From: Bdellovibrio svalbardensis | GTDB lineage: Bacteria; Bdellovibrionota; Bdellovibrionia; Bdellovibrionales; Bdellovibrionaceae | NCBI RefSeq assembly: GCF_029531655.1 | Contig: NZ_JANRMI010000001.1 | Span: forward strand, 1-64,000 | Direction: 5' to 3' | DNA length: 64,000 nt | Shown: one piece after another, positions 44,461 to 54,043 of the stretch | Position numbering within the stretch: position 1 is the first letter of the stretch | How the letters are laid out: each line of letters starts with the position of its first letter | Translations under genes and position numbers: made by a program | Notes under the pieces: generated by a model | What the model was told of the DNA's origin: nothing | Seen by the model: only the letters and a program-made list of their open reading frames with translations | The model's database searches: none

Positions 44461-45888
44461 TTAATCCTTCTTCACTGTTTCAGCCACTGTATCGACAACA
44501 GCCGTTAGTGAACCTTGCGCCAATCGAATATCGAGCATGTCGCCCTTCTTCACTTGGCTTGCTGATTTAATAACTTCATTATTCTTGGTTACAATTGAAT
44601 AGCCACGCTCAACAACTTTGAGCGGACTCATACTGTCCAGCATGGCCATCACACGACTTAGCCGCGCCTTCTTCTTTTCGATAGAGTACAACAAAGCCTT
44701 CTCAGATCGCGCGAAGAAATATTCCAATTCCTTTTTCTTACGATCGATCAAATTTTGCGGACTGCCCAGCTTTTGCTGCAAAAGCTCCACACGATGCTTA
44801 CGGACAGCGACGACACGATTCATCGCCAACTCAAGACGAGTCAACAGGTCATCGTTGCGCAGTTCAAGATCCTGCAGGCGACGTTGCGGATCCACTAAGC
44901 GTTTAGAAAGACCCAGCATCTTTTCACGCAGATACTTCATCTTTTTCTCAAAAGACATATGCAGCATGCGCTCTGCCGCTTTTACTTTGTTTGAAAGTTC
45001 TGATGAACTTTTCGCTACCAGCTCTGCCGCGGCCGATGGAGTCGGCGCACGAAGATCCGCCACAAAGTCAGCAATCGTAAAATCAATCTCGTGTCCTACT
45101 GCTGAAATAACCGGAATGGGGCTGGCCGCAATTTGTCTTGCCAGTTTTTCGTCATTGAAGCACCACATGTCTTCAATGGATCCCCCGCCACGCCCAACGA
45201 TAATCACATCCACGCCTGGCAGAGTCGTGGCCTTCAACAAGGCCTCGCTGATTTTTAAAGCCGCGCCCTCACCCTGAACAACTGTCGGCACAACCGTGAC
45301 TTGAATAGACTTTGCTCTGCGCGAAAGAACATTGATGATATCGCGAATTGCCGCACCTGTTGGCGAAGTCACAATGGCGATATGGCGAGGAAATGTCGGG
45401 ATAGGACGTTTTCTTGTCGCCTCGAAAAGACCTTCTGACTTCAACTTCACCTTGAGTTGTTCGAAAGCTTTTTGCAAAGCCCCCGCACCCACCGGCTCCA
45501 TCATGTCACACATCAACTGATAGTTCCCGCGCGGTTCATAAACCGTGATACGTCCGCGCAGAATGACTTCCATGCCGTCAGTGGGCTTGAATTTCAAACG
45601 GGCATTATTCCCGCGAAACATCACCGCCATGATCTGGGATTTAGAATCTTTTAAACTGAAATAGAAATGCCCGGAAGTATGCGCTTTGAAATTTGAAAGC
45701 TCCCCGCGCACCCACACCTGACCAACTTGGCCCTCTAACAGCTGTTTAATATAAATATTCAATTGCTCAACAGAAAGTACTGAGGGCTCGTTGGATTTTT
45801 CCGCAAGCACATTTTCACCCAAAGAAATTTGGGCACTAAAATCTGATTTACGAAGAGGCTGATTTGGAGTGTTTGAGCTATCGGACAT
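44461..45888 (-). CDS. xseA: Exodeoxyribonuclease VII large subunit
   Basis: The 475-residue subunit has an N-terminal OB-fold (VWVRGELSNFKAHTSGHFYFSLKD), the catalytic core with VTSPTGAAIRDIINVLSRR, VIIVGRGGGSIEDMWCFNDE and SAVGHEIDFTIADFVADLRAPTPSAAAEL, then a long coiled coil and a C-terminal tail. It degrades single-stranded DNA from both ends and helps mutation repair. It is the first gene of xseA-xseB-ispA-tlyA. Confidence 0.96.
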   Translation of the reverse strand: MSDSSNTPNQPLRKSDFSAQISLGENVLAEKSNEPSVLSVEQLNIYIKQLLEGQVGQVWVRGELSNFKAHTSGHFYFSLKDSKSQIMAVMFRGNNARLKFKPTDGMEVILRGRITVYEPRGNYQLMCDMMEPVGAGALQKAFEQLKVKLKSEGLFEATRKRPIPTFPRHIAIVTSPTGAAIRDIINVLSRRAKSIQVTVVPTVVQGEGAALKISEALLKATTLPGVDVIIVGRGGGSIEDMWCFNDEKLARQIAASPIPVISAVGHEIDFTIADFVADLRAPTPSAAAELVAKSSSELSNKVKAAERMLHMSFEKKMKYLREKMLGLSKRLVDPQRRLQDLELRNDDLLTRLELAMNRVVAVRKHRVELLQQKLGSPQNLIDRKKKELEYFFARSEKALLYSIEKKKARLSRVMAMLDSMSPLKVVERGYSIVTKNNEVIKSASQVKKGDMLDIRLAQGSLTAVVDTVAETVKKD

Positions 45889-45985
45889 TGGGGCTCAAGC
45901 TAATGGGAGCCACCTTCGGAGTCAATACATTCAGAGTCAAAGAGCCGGCCCGCCAGGCCCGCTCCGGACACACAATTTCAAGGAA

Positions 45986-46204
45986 TTATAATGAAGAATA
46001 CCAGATGTTTTGTGCAGCCCAAACGCCACCCACAAAGAAACACACCCAGCCCAAACTTTTATGACGAGCGAGGTTTTGGAATGCCGCTCCCATGCGCTCT
46101 TCACCGATGCGCACCAGATAAGGGTTTTCCAACACAAACACCATAAACAGTCCATAGAAAAAAACGACGAAAGGAAAAATAAAATCTAACTTTTGAGGCG
46201 TCAT
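45986..46204 (-). CDS. Small membrane protein, two helices
   Basis: The 72-residue product has hydrophobic helices at about 8-26 and 51-69 with a charged loop (RIGEERMGAAFQNLARHK). ATG at 46204 follows a TTG; neither has a clear ribosome binding site. No family recognised. It lies between xseA and 6S RNA, on the opposite strand to the latter. Confidence 0.6.
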   Translation of the reverse strand: MTPQKLDFIFPFVVFFYGLFMVFVLENPYLVRIGEERMGAAFQNLARHKSLGWVCFFVGGVWAAQNIWYSSL

Positions 46205-46249
46205 AAGCAATTTATCGGTGCTTTGCCGAAAAGTAAGAGTCCGGTTCGA

Positions 46250-46277
46250 TTGACGGGAAATAAGATTATGCTAGTAT
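46250..46277 (+). promoter_or_regulatory. Promoter of 6S RNA
   Basis: TTGACG and TAGTAT are separated by 16 bp, and the predicted start at about 46284 matches the 5' strand of the RNA's closing helix. Confidence 0.7.
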
Positions 46278-46283
46278 TGTTTC

Positions 46284-46460
46284 TAGGGTTCGACGGCGTA
46301 AAGCTCATCGAAAATAAACCTTACAAGCATATTTTTGGGGACTGTCCCTGATGATGGTGAGCAAGCTCAGCTCGTACTGAGAAGCCTAAAGTCGTTATAA
46401 TGGTCACCCACCTTAGCTACTGGGTTTACTTTTCAGAGTGGCCTTCGAGCCTTTTTTTTT
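46284..46460 (+). ncRNA. ssrS: 6S RNA
   Basis: The region folds with a closing helix GGTTCGA-x-GGC (from 46287) paired to GCC-x-TCGAGCC (to 46451), followed by a nine-base T-run. Its middle contains GGTGAGCAAGCTCAG, then CTGAGAAGCCTAAA, which matches the conserved segment of E. coli 6S RNA (GGTGAGCATGCTCGG, CCGAGAAGCCTTAAA). Length is about 175 nt. 6S RNA imitates an open promoter, binds RpoD-polymerase and lowers sigma-70 transcription in slow growth. From 46205 to 46598 nothing else was found. Confidence 0.9.
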
Positions 46461-46598
46461 GCCTTTTTTTATTTCCCCACCAGCTTTCTCAACTTGATAC
46501 GGTCCTGAAAATAACTTCGACATTTTCCATTAAACATTTCTCATGAAACTCCTGTCGCTCACATACAGCAGAGTTTACCTAAGTCCGATAAGTTCTTC

Positions 46599-48557
46599 AT
46601 GGATTTGCGACTGTTCTGGGTGGTGTTTTTCACCGCGATCACATTTTTATTCACGGGTTGTGGACAGGGTTTGGTCGCGGGAGACTTTGCCTCGAGCGGT
46701 CCAGCAACATCAGAACCAGAATACAAGGCCACCCCAACGGTGATCGCAAATCCCATTGCCGTCCAGATGAAAGCCAAGTTCCTTTATCGCGCGCTCGTCT
46801 TCAGCCCTTCGACACCTACTTTAAACGGACTGCGTGATGTGGTGGCCTCAGGCTCAGCATTGCCAATTCCATTTGCGGAATTTCACATTTATGACTCCGC
46901 AGGAAACCGAATTCAGCAGGGCGAAACGGACACCACAGGAACTGCAAAGTTTAATCTGCCGAAAACAGCAGGTACTTTCACACTGAAAGTCTTCTCGCGC
47001 GCTTACAATCAGTTTCTTCGCGCAAGTGTTTTGGAAGACACTTACGCCAATCAACCCTATTCAATTTCAAAAGACTTTACGATCAGTGCTGCCGACATCA
47101 CTGCGGGCACGAAAGATCTCACGAGCACTCCAGTCTTTGCCCAGGCCGATGAACATCTGTCCACTAAGATTGAAGGTGCGGCATTTAATATTTTATTTGA
47201 TATCCTTTTGGCCAATGAATACATCCGCGACCAAATTGGTAAAAACATCCTTGATGGCAACGGCGTTCCTTCAACAGTAGCTGGGCAGTGGTGGGTGGCT
47301 GATAAAGTCACAGCTTATTGGAAAGCGGGATTCAATCCACGCAGCTATTTCTCTACAGACGGCGCCAATCTTTCGTTTTACGGGATGGGTACTAACAAGC
47401 TTTACATCTTAGGCGGCGCTAACGGTGATGTGAAAAATGCGGATACCGATCAATTCGATGACTCCGTCATTTTGCATGAATACGCGCACTTCCTGGAAGA
47501 CAACTATGGCAACTCTGTTTCGCCCGGGGGTTCCCATAACGGAAACTTCATCATTGATCCACGTTTGGCGTGGAGTGAAGGATGGGCGAACTATTTCCAA
47601 GCCGCTGTCTTAAATGGCAATGATCAAATTCCCAGCGATATACGCCTTCGCTATTATGTCGATACCATTGGATATAAATCCAGTGCCGCCGATGCCAATG
47701 GAAAAATTGGTATTGCCTTTGACCTGACTGCAAATCCACGCTCTGCAACTTATGACAGGATTGACCAGGATCCGGAAGACACAGGGCTATTCAGGGAACT
47801 TTCGATTTCTCGCACTCTTTACAAATCAAGCCGCGCCGGTGATCAACTTTACGATACTGCAAAGTATGGTGGTGGAATTATTTTCAAAGATATTTGGACG
47901 ACCTTCTCTGGGGAAAACAATTCCGGAAAAGATCGTAGCAATCCTGTCAGCACAAGTCTGCGCAACACAGGAACCTATCCGATTTCAAACATGGGTCTTT
48001 TCAATTACCTTTTGAATATCAATACCACAGTCGCAAGCAAGACGAAGTGGAACGCCATTTTAGCGGATGAAACTCAGAAAGTGACGACAGTGGATTATGC
48101 CCACTATCTTTCGACTGGCGGCAGCTGCACTTTCAAATTTGACAACCCGGCGCCTGAAGTGAACTTTGCCGATGTGCCAAGATCCAATCCACAGATGAGC
48201 AATAACTTCTATTTGTACTATCACAATGGATCGCAAAGTGAATCCATTGCATTGACCTATAGTAACACCGGAACACAAACGTTGGATCTAGATCTGATTG
48301 TGTATAAAAAAGATTATGTCTATTTTGAAGACTACTACATTGGAAAATACAGCACCTCTTCAATCGCCAACCAAAGTCGGCGAATCGCCTCCCTAGACGG
48401 CGGAGTGGAAACTGTTTCTATGGCAAACCAACCTTCCGGCTGGTACATCATCGACATTAAAATCAATGCCTATAATAAAAGTGCTGCGGCTCTTAATGGC
48501 AAAGCAACTTACACTTTGAAGATGAATGGAGTGGAACTATGCGGTTCAGAGCGATAG
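46599..48557 (+). CDS. Zinc metallopeptidase-like lipoprotein
   Basis: The 652-residue product has a lipobox FTGC at Cys21, a beta-rich N-terminal domain with carboxypeptidase-regulatory character (FHIYDSAGNRIQQGETDTTGTAKFNLP), a zincin domain with HEYAH at 293-297 and SEGWANYF with Glu327 as the third ligand, and a C-terminal beta domain (SIALTYSNTGTQTLDLDLIVY) resembling pre-peptidase C-terminal folds. It should act on the cell surface or in the periplasm as a protease; substrate unknown. Weak ribosome binding site. It overlaps the next gene by 19 nt. Confidence 0.82.
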   Translation: MDLRLFWVVFFTAITFLFTGCGQGLVAGDFASSGPATSEPEYKATPTVIANPIAVQMKAKFLYRALVFSPSTPTLNGLRDVVASGSALPIPFAEFHIYDSAGNRIQQGETDTTGTAKFNLPKTAGTFTLKVFSRAYNQFLRASVLEDTYANQPYSISKDFTISAADITAGTKDLTSTPVFAQADEHLSTKIEGAAFNILFDILLANEYIRDQIGKNILDGNGVPSTVAGQWWVADKVTAYWKAGFNPRSYFSTDGANLSFYGMGTNKLYILGGANGDVKNADTDQFDDSVILHEYAHFLEDNYGNSVSPGGSHNGNFIIDPRLAWSEGWANYFQAAVLNGNDQIPSDIRLRYYVDTIGYKSSAADANGKIGIAFDLTANPRSATYDRIDQDPEDTGLFRELSISRTLYKSSRAGDQLYDTAKYGGGIIFKDIWTTFSGENNSGKDRSNPVSTSLRNTGTYPISNMGLFNYLLNINTTVASKTKWNAILADETQKVTTVDYAHYLSTGGSCTFKFDNPAPEVNFADVPRSNPQMSNNFYLYYHNGSQSESIALTYSNTGTQTLDLDLIVYKKDYVYFEDYYIGKYSTSSIANQSRRIASLDGGVETVSMANQPSGWYIIDIKINAYNKSAAALNGKATYTLKMNGVELCGSER

Positions 48558-49093
48558 TCATCGCAGCAACAGGGCTTCTTTTGGGGATCACGGGCATGGC
48601 TTTGCTGCAAAAAACACCAAGTCGCAATCCCGCGAGCACTCATAAAGCAAAATGGATTCCGCAGGAATCCGCCAAGCATCTGGCAGCTTTGAAAGTAGAA
48701 CTTTCCACTGAGAAAGCCATCCCAGAATCTAGTGATGCGGAAGTGACTTTGATTGGAAAAATCACACTTCAGCAAAATGCCCAGAGCGAAGTCACTTACT
48801 CCTGGACTTTGCCGGAAGGTGTGGAAGTTCTTGAGGGCGATCTCAGCGATAGCTTCCCGAACGTCACTGCTGGCAAGACCATCGAAGTGAAACTCATCGT
48901 AAGTGGTTTTTCCAAAGAGAAACAAAGTCTCATCGCCTTGCAAAGCTCTGTCATAGCCAGTGGCGTGCAACTGGGTGGCTCTGCGGTTATCACAAGTCGT
49001 CCGGAAGACACATGGGAGGCTGTTGCTCCGCAAATGCAACAAGCCGCCGAGGAAAACTTGGGAGTTGAAGCCTTCCATGGACGCCGTAAATAG
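48539..49093 (+). CDS. Exported protein of unknown function
   Basis: The 184-residue product has a membrane anchor or signal peptide at the N-terminus (IVIAATGLLLGITGMALL) and a beta-rich domain (AEVTLIGKITLQQNAQSEVTYSWTLPEGVEVLEGDL). No family assigned. Its start is inside the metallopeptidase gene (19-nt overlap), so the two are translated together and may act together. Confidence 0.75.
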   Translation: MRFRAIVIAATGLLLGITGMALLQKTPSRNPASTHKAKWIPQESAKHLAALKVELSTEKAIPESSDAEVTLIGKITLQQNAQSEVTYSWTLPEGVEVLEGDLSDSFPNVTAGKTIEVKLIVSGFSKEKQSLIALQSSVIASGVQLGGSAVITSRPEDTWEAVAPQMQQAAEENLGVEAFHGRRK

Positions 49094-49098
49094 CACCT

Positions 49099-50880
49099 TT
49101 AATTGCCTGATAGATTCACAGATAGTTCCCGCACCAGTTGCGTAAACTCAGCGGGATAATCAGCATTTGATTCCTTGTTCAAAAAGAATGGATTCATGAC
49201 TGTCAGGCGCAATAGCACCAAACCTGAATCATCCACTTCGAGATTCCAATCCTTTGCAGCCGACTGTATCAGCTCCTCATATTCAGGGCGTTTTAGGAAG
49301 GTTTTTGAAACAATAAATCGGTTGCTCTCATTGATTTTCTCCACAAGCTTCGCCGTCTGTTGATTTACTTGCTTTAAGCTTTTGGATTCTCCAATAAATG
49401 ATAAAGATAGAAGGTTCAACCCAGGAACCTCGAGAACCTTCACCAACGAATTGCTTTCTTTCATTAGGTCTTTGATCTTATTTCTACCGGCAATAGTTCG
49501 TTTCAATATTTTTCCATAGCCGTTATTATCAAAACCAATGGTGTGCCCAGTCATCCAGGTGGCGGTCGCGCCCGAGGCACTTCGCGAACCCTCAAGAGTC
49601 TTCATCCAACGATCCACGCTGTGATCCGGTGATTGAATGTATTTGGCATCAAAGGCAGATACTCGGTAGTTCAAAAGATCTCGGACTATGATTGCTCCAC
49701 AAGCATAAGGGACATAACCCAACTTGTGAGGATCCAAAGTGACTGAATTCACTCTTCCAATCGCCCCCAGGGCCTGCATCACGACATCATCAACATCACT
49801 TTCCGTATCACCAATCATGCTGCAGAAATATCCACCATAAGCCGCATCAACATGATGCCAAATATCCAGGCGCAGAGTTTTTAGATAAGAATCCAAAACG
49901 TCCTGCACCAGATGAATGGGATCAAATTCGCCCAGTTCTGTCGTTCCACCGACAGAGACAACCATCATCACCGGACGACTCTCGCTGTTCGCTTTCTCAA
50001 TTTTTTTCTTCAAATCATTGATGTCCAAAATTCCATTGCGATCCAGATTGACAGGCCAGAAAGCCTCCTCGCCCAAGCCCAGCAATGAAACACCTTTCAT
50101 CCACGAATAGTGCTTAGAATTTGGAACTAAGACGACAGGGCCTGAGTAATTGATAGCGAATGCCTTTTGATAAACAGCCATGACCTGCCAAGGGCTGTTA
50201 GCCACGGCGCTGTACTTCCGCAATTCATTTTCTGGAATCTGATATTGATCAAGATAGGAATTATAGCGTTCCCAGCCCATGTGTGCCGCTTGCACCACCG
50301 ATAGTTTTTCCGTGGTGTTTAAGTTCAACCAGCATCCCAAGGAAATAAAGTGATCAACCCGGTAGCGAGCCCGCCATAGGGCTTCGATGTTCGCCACAGT
50401 TCCACCACTGGTGAAGTGCCCGGTTGCTTGGCCTTTACCATATCCCAGCATCTGTGCTAATTTTTCAATGGCTTCATCCTCGATATATGCACCGACCTTC
50501 GCCGCTTCCGTCGAGATGTTGTTCGGGTTGTGCAACAATGCAATGAAATGTCCAAACAAAGCGGGCAAAGAAATTTCCGAATACATATGTCCTATGTAGC
50601 GCGGAGAAAACTGGGGAATTTCCTGCTCAAACCTGACGCATAAATTTTCAAGGGCATTATGAGTACTAGAACGTCTTTTTAGAAACTCAGGGGATTTTTG
50701 ATCTTGCCTGGAGATGGCCTTTCCATCTTCTGGAAAGATGTCTTGTCGCCACTGAAACCAATGATCCAAGATGGAAATCAATTCCTGGCGGACCCAATCT
50801 GCATTTTCTGACTGAGGGCCAAGAAAAAAGCTCTTTAATGATGCTTCATCGGGATTGCAATTTACGTCATGTGTATCCAT
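49099..50880 (-). CDS. Group II PLP-dependent decarboxylase
   Basis: The 593-residue enzyme is of the glutamate/aromatic-amino-acid decarboxylase family. Marks are TSGGTVANIEALWRAR, HVDAAYGGYF (Asp binding the pyridine N) and the PLP lysine in TLDPHKLGYVPYACGA. The N-terminal part (PQFSPRYIGHMYSEISLPALFGHFIALLHNPNN) matches too. Substrate is not clear: amino-acid decarboxylases of this group make amines or GABA. It stands alone, convergent with the protease operon and 95 nt from the suf operon end. No good ribosome binding site seen. Confidence 0.88.
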   Translation of the reverse strand: MDTHDVNCNPDEASLKSFFLGPQSENADWVRQELISILDHWFQWRQDIFPEDGKAISRQDQKSPEFLKRRSSTHNALENLCVRFEQEIPQFSPRYIGHMYSEISLPALFGHFIALLHNPNNISTEAAKVGAYIEDEAIEKLAQMLGYGKGQATGHFTSGGTVANIEALWRARYRVDHFISLGCWLNLNTTEKLSVVQAAHMGWERYNSYLDQYQIPENELRKYSAVANSPWQVMAVYQKAFAINYSGPVVLVPNSKHYSWMKGVSLLGLGEEAFWPVNLDRNGILDINDLKKKIEKANSESRPVMMVVSVGGTTELGEFDPIHLVQDVLDSYLKTLRLDIWHHVDAAYGGYFCSMIGDTESDVDDVVMQALGAIGRVNSVTLDPHKLGYVPYACGAIIVRDLLNYRVSAFDAKYIQSPDHSVDRWMKTLEGSRSASGATATWMTGHTIGFDNNGYGKILKRTIAGRNKIKDLMKESNSLVKVLEVPGLNLLSLSFIGESKSLKQVNQQTAKLVEKINESNRFIVSKTFLKRPEYEELIQSAAKDWNLEVDDSGLVLLRLTVMNPFFLNKESNADYPAEFTQLVRELSVNLSGN

Positions 50881-50908
50881 GACGTAAAAGATGGCATATC
50901 TCCCACGG

Positions 50909-50936
50909 AAATAGCATGACCGAAATCATGCTATTT
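50909..50936 (-). terminator. Possible terminator of the suf operon
   Basis: Eleven-base arms (aaatagcatga / tcatgctattt) around a six-base loop, 40 nt beyond the nfu stop codon. The T-tract is short, so efficiency is uncertain. Confidence 0.5.
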
Positions 50937-50975
50937 TACTTTCCGCAAAAAATATCGATCTGTGTCTGGACACTA

Positions 50976-51536
50976 TTACATGGGAATCACTTCAATCTCA
51001 GGATTGAACTGGTCTCTTAAAATTCCTTCGATGGCCATCAAAGTTCCAGAAGTCGCGCTTGGGCAAGTTCCACAAGCACCTTGATAGAAGACCCACAATT
51101 TATTGTCTTCGTATTTCACAACATCCAAGTCGCCACCGTCACCTTGCAGACCTGGACGAACGGTTTCATCCAAGATCTCTTCAATTCTTTGAACTTCAGG
51201 AGGCAAAGAGGCTCTGCGCAGTTTCTTTTCATCCGCTTGGGTCTGATTTGGATTGTGCGCTGGCATTCTCGTTTGAATGACCGCGACAACATTCTTCTGC
51301 AGCTCTTCTGGATCTGCATCGAAGTTATGAGTCACTGTGATCACATTTTGAAAAAAGTGAACTTGGCGAACTCCCTCAACTTGGAACAAAGCGCTGGCTA
51401 GCATGCTTTGCTCTGCTTCCGCAGCATCAGCATAAGTCGCTTTACCATCGTTCAAAACCGGGCGGTCCATAACGAACTTCCAAGCATTTGGATTCGGTGT
51501 TGCTTGAATGCGGATCAAAACATCTTGGGTACTCAT
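50976..51536 (-). CDS. nfu: Fe-S scaffold/carrier protein Nfu
   Basis: The 186-residue protein has an Nfu N-terminal domain (IRIQATPNPNAWKFVMDRPV) and a NifU C-terminal domain with GDGGDLDVVKYE and Cys155-x-x-Cys158 (GACGTCPS). Nfu carries [4Fe-4S] clusters to target enzymes. It overlaps sufS by four bases and ends the suf operon. Confidence 0.94.
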   Translation of the reverse strand: MSTQDVLIRIQATPNPNAWKFVMDRPVLNDGKATYADAAEAEQSMLASALFQVEGVRQVHFFQNVITVTHNFDADPEELQKNVVAVIQTRMPAHNPNQTQADEKKLRRASLPPEVQRIEEILDETVRPGLQGDGGDLDVVKYEDNKLWVFYQGACGTCPSATSGTLMAIEGILRDQFNPEIEVIPM

Positions 51537-52762
51537 AGTAACATCTCCCGAGCCTTCACTACGGCTTTCACTAAGGCATCAATATCATCATAATTATTAT
51601 ACACAGAAAAAGAGGCACGTACGGTGCCAGGAACCCCAAGTCTTGCCATCAAAGGCTGAGTGCAATGGTGCCCCGCTCGAACCGCCACACCTTCCTGGTC
51701 AAGGATCTGACCTACGTCGGAATGGTGAGCGCCCTTCAGATTAAATGAAATAATCGGACCTTTATTCGCAGCAGTTCCGAAAATTTTCAGATCTGGGATT
51801 GCAGACAATTTTTCAGTCGCGACCTTCAATAGTTCCATCTCATAGGCATGAATTTTATCGAAGCCAATGGTTTCAATAAAATCAATAGCCGCGTGCAAAC
51901 CAACCGCACCCTCAACATGTGGCGTCCCCGCTTCAAAACGGAAAGGCACATCATTGTAGGTCGTTTTAGCAATCGTGACCTTCGCGATCATACTACCGCC
52001 TCCTTGGTAAGGAGGCATTGTTTCAAGAAGAGCCTTCTTGCCATAAACAACCCCAAAACCAAAAGGTCCGAAAAGTTTATGGGCAGAGAAAACAAAAAAA
52101 TCACAATCAATGTCTTGGACGTTCACTGGAGCTTGCGAAACAATCTGCGCCCCGTCGATCACAACTTTGGCACCAACATCATGTGCGAGCTTGGTCAATA
52201 ACTTCATGTCGTTATTCGTACCCAGAGTGTTGGAGCATGCTGTGAAGGACACAATCTTTGTTTTATTAGTCAGCTTCCTCTTGAAATCTTCAAGATCAAG
52301 CTCACCATTATCCAAGATCCCTGCCGCAATAACTTTCGCACCCTTTTCTTCGGCCAGCATTTGCCAGGGAACGATATTCGCGTGATGTTCCATCTCTGTG
52401 ATCAGAATTTCATCGCCTTCTTTGACTGAAATAAGTCCGAAGGTCTGGGCAATCAGATTGACACCTTCGGTGGTTCCCCGCACAAAGATGATCTCATCAG
52501 AACTGGCCGCGCCCAGGAAACCAGCCACCTTGTGACGGGCACTCTCAAAAGCTTGGGTCGCCACATCACCCAGGTAATGGGCACCTCTGTGCACATTGGA
52601 AGTTTCATAAGAATAAAAATGCGTGATGCGATCAATGACAGACTTTGGCTTCAAAGAGGTCGCCGCGCTATCCAAGTAAGACAAATTTTTACCATGCACC
52701 TTTTGAGTGAGAGCGGGGAACTCCCCGCGAACTTTGGCAAAAAAATCGTTCATCGAGCTCAT
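51533..52762 (-). CDS. sufS: Cysteine desulfurase SufS
   Basis: The 409-residue PLP enzyme takes sulfur from cysteine for cluster assembly. It has HEANIVPW-like EHHANIVPWQ, the PLP lysine in FVFSAHKLFGPFG, and the catalytic Cys in VRAGHHCTQP. Start is in the sufD stop (ATGA). No sufE or sufU is in the operon; a sulfur acceptor may be encoded elsewhere. Confidence 0.96.
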   Translation of the reverse strand: MSSMNDFFAKVRGEFPALTQKVHGKNLSYLDSAATSLKPKSVIDRITHFYSYETSNVHRGAHYLGDVATQAFESARHKVAGFLGAASSDEIIFVRGTTEGVNLIAQTFGLISVKEGDEILITEMEHHANIVPWQMLAEEKGAKVIAAGILDNGELDLEDFKRKLTNKTKIVSFTACSNTLGTNNDMKLLTKLAHDVGAKVVIDGAQIVSQAPVNVQDIDCDFFVFSAHKLFGPFGFGVVYGKKALLETMPPYQGGGSMIAKVTIAKTTYNDVPFRFEAGTPHVEGAVGLHAAIDFIETIGFDKIHAYEMELLKVATEKLSAIPDLKIFGTAANKGPIISFNLKGAHHSDVGQILDQEGVAVRAGHHCTQPLMARLGVPGTVRASFSVYNNYDDIDALVKAVVKAREMLL

Positions 52763-54021
52763 TTCAATGACTCCACATGAAGACGTTTGAACGCTTCATC
52801 CAAGTGGCGAGAAAGCCATTTCTGAATATCCTCGTCAGAAATTTTATAAATCACTTCAGACAGGAAACCATAACTAAGCATCTGCATCGCTTTGTCTTTA
52901 GGAATTGCGCGAGACAACAAATAGAACAATTCTTCGCGGTTCAATTGGCCCACGGTCGATCCATGTGCCGCTTTAACGTCGTCCGCGTAGATTTCAAGAC
53001 TTGGCTTACTGTCGGCTTCAGCTTTTGAACTGAGCAACAAATTGTTGTTCAACTGTGCCGAGTTTGCTTTTTGCGCGTCCTTTTGAATAAGAACTTTTCC
53101 ACAGAAAACAGCCTTCGATTCATCGTCCAAAATGCCTTTGTAAAGTTGGTTCGTATTGCACTCTCCAACTTGATGATCAATCACCGTCGTATTGTCGGCG
53201 TGTTGAGATCCCTTCACCGCATAGACACCCAAAACATCTGCATTCGCACCATGACCTTTTAGCAAAACCTCAAGGCTGTGGCGGGAAAGTGATGCGCCCG
53301 TTGCCAGCACCAGGCTTTGCAAATTTGCATTTTTTCCCAAAGTGATGCGCGTGCGACCAATATTGATAGCCGAATCGTTTTCCGCCTGTATGCGCGCATA
53401 AGTCACTGTCGCACTGTCTGCAACATGCAAATCAAAAACGGAATTAACAAAGTAAGCGGCACCCTGACCGTAATGACTTTCCAAAACCTTCACGGAAGAT
53501 CTTGTCCCTACATCCAAACGAATGCGTGGGTGGATCATCAACGCCGGACCGCCTTCGCTGGAAGTGAAAAACACGAAATTCACAGGTTTTTCCACAGAGG
53601 TTTCCTTAGTTACATTCAAAGCAAAGGGCTTTGTCATGTAGGCGCCATTCAGGGCATCAAAGGTATCGTGAAACATCGCTGGATATTCGGAAAGTTCACG
53701 CAACGTGAATCCCGTCGGAAGATCATTCGACAAAGTTCTGTTCAAAACACCATTGAAGAAAACCACGTTAACAAAATCAGGGTTTAAGATCTTTTTGATC
53801 TCAAGCAAGGTTTCATGGCTAGGCTCCATGGGGTTCACTGCGCTGGGTGTGAACTCTTTTTCACCTAAGACCTTAACACTCGTATAGTGCCAGTCTTCGT
53901 CTTTACGAGTCGGAAGACCTTTTTTAGAAGCATAATCAAAAGCCGCCTGACGGTAAGAAGCAAGAGCTCCTTGCGCCGGATGGGCCTGATTGAATTTTTC
54001 GTATGCTGAAAGCAAATTCAT
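52759..54021 (-). CDS. sufD: Fe-S assembly protein SufD
   Basis: The 420-residue protein forms the SufBCD scaffold with SufB and SufC. The beta-helix core and C-terminal HGSTVGQLNREELFYLLSRAIPKDKAMQMLSYGF are typical. GAGGG is six bases before the start. A 143-nt spacer with a large stem-loop separates it from sufC. Confidence 0.94.
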   Translation of the reverse strand: MNLLSAYEKFNQAHPAQGALASYRQAAFDYASKKGLPTRKDEDWHYTSVKVLGEKEFTPSAVNPMEPSHETLLEIKKILNPDFVNVVFFNGVLNRTLSNDLPTGFTLRELSEYPAMFHDTFDALNGAYMTKPFALNVTKETSVEKPVNFVFFTSSEGGPALMIHPRIRLDVGTRSSVKVLESHYGQGAAYFVNSVFDLHVADSATVTYARIQAENDSAINIGRTRITLGKNANLQSLVLATGASLSRHSLEVLLKGHGANADVLGVYAVKGSQHADNTTVIDHQVGECNTNQLYKGILDDESKAVFCGKVLIQKDAQKANSAQLNNNLLLSSKAEADSKPSLEIYADDVKAAHGSTVGQLNREELFYLLSRAIPKDKAMQMLSYGFLSEVIYKISDEDIQKWLSRHLDEAFKRLHVESLK

Positions 54022-54043
54022 AATTTTCCCTCAATATTAGGGT

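Noticed and set aside
46284-46460. tmRNA, because of GGTTCGACGGC near the 5' end
   Set aside because: No tag-peptide frame, no alanine-type acceptor end with CCA. The GGTGAGCAAGCTC and GAGAAGCCT segments match 6S RNA instead.
48509-49096. 195-codon open frame on the minus strand
   Set aside because: Antisense to the exported protein at 48539, which has a signal peptide and coupled start; the minus frame has neither.
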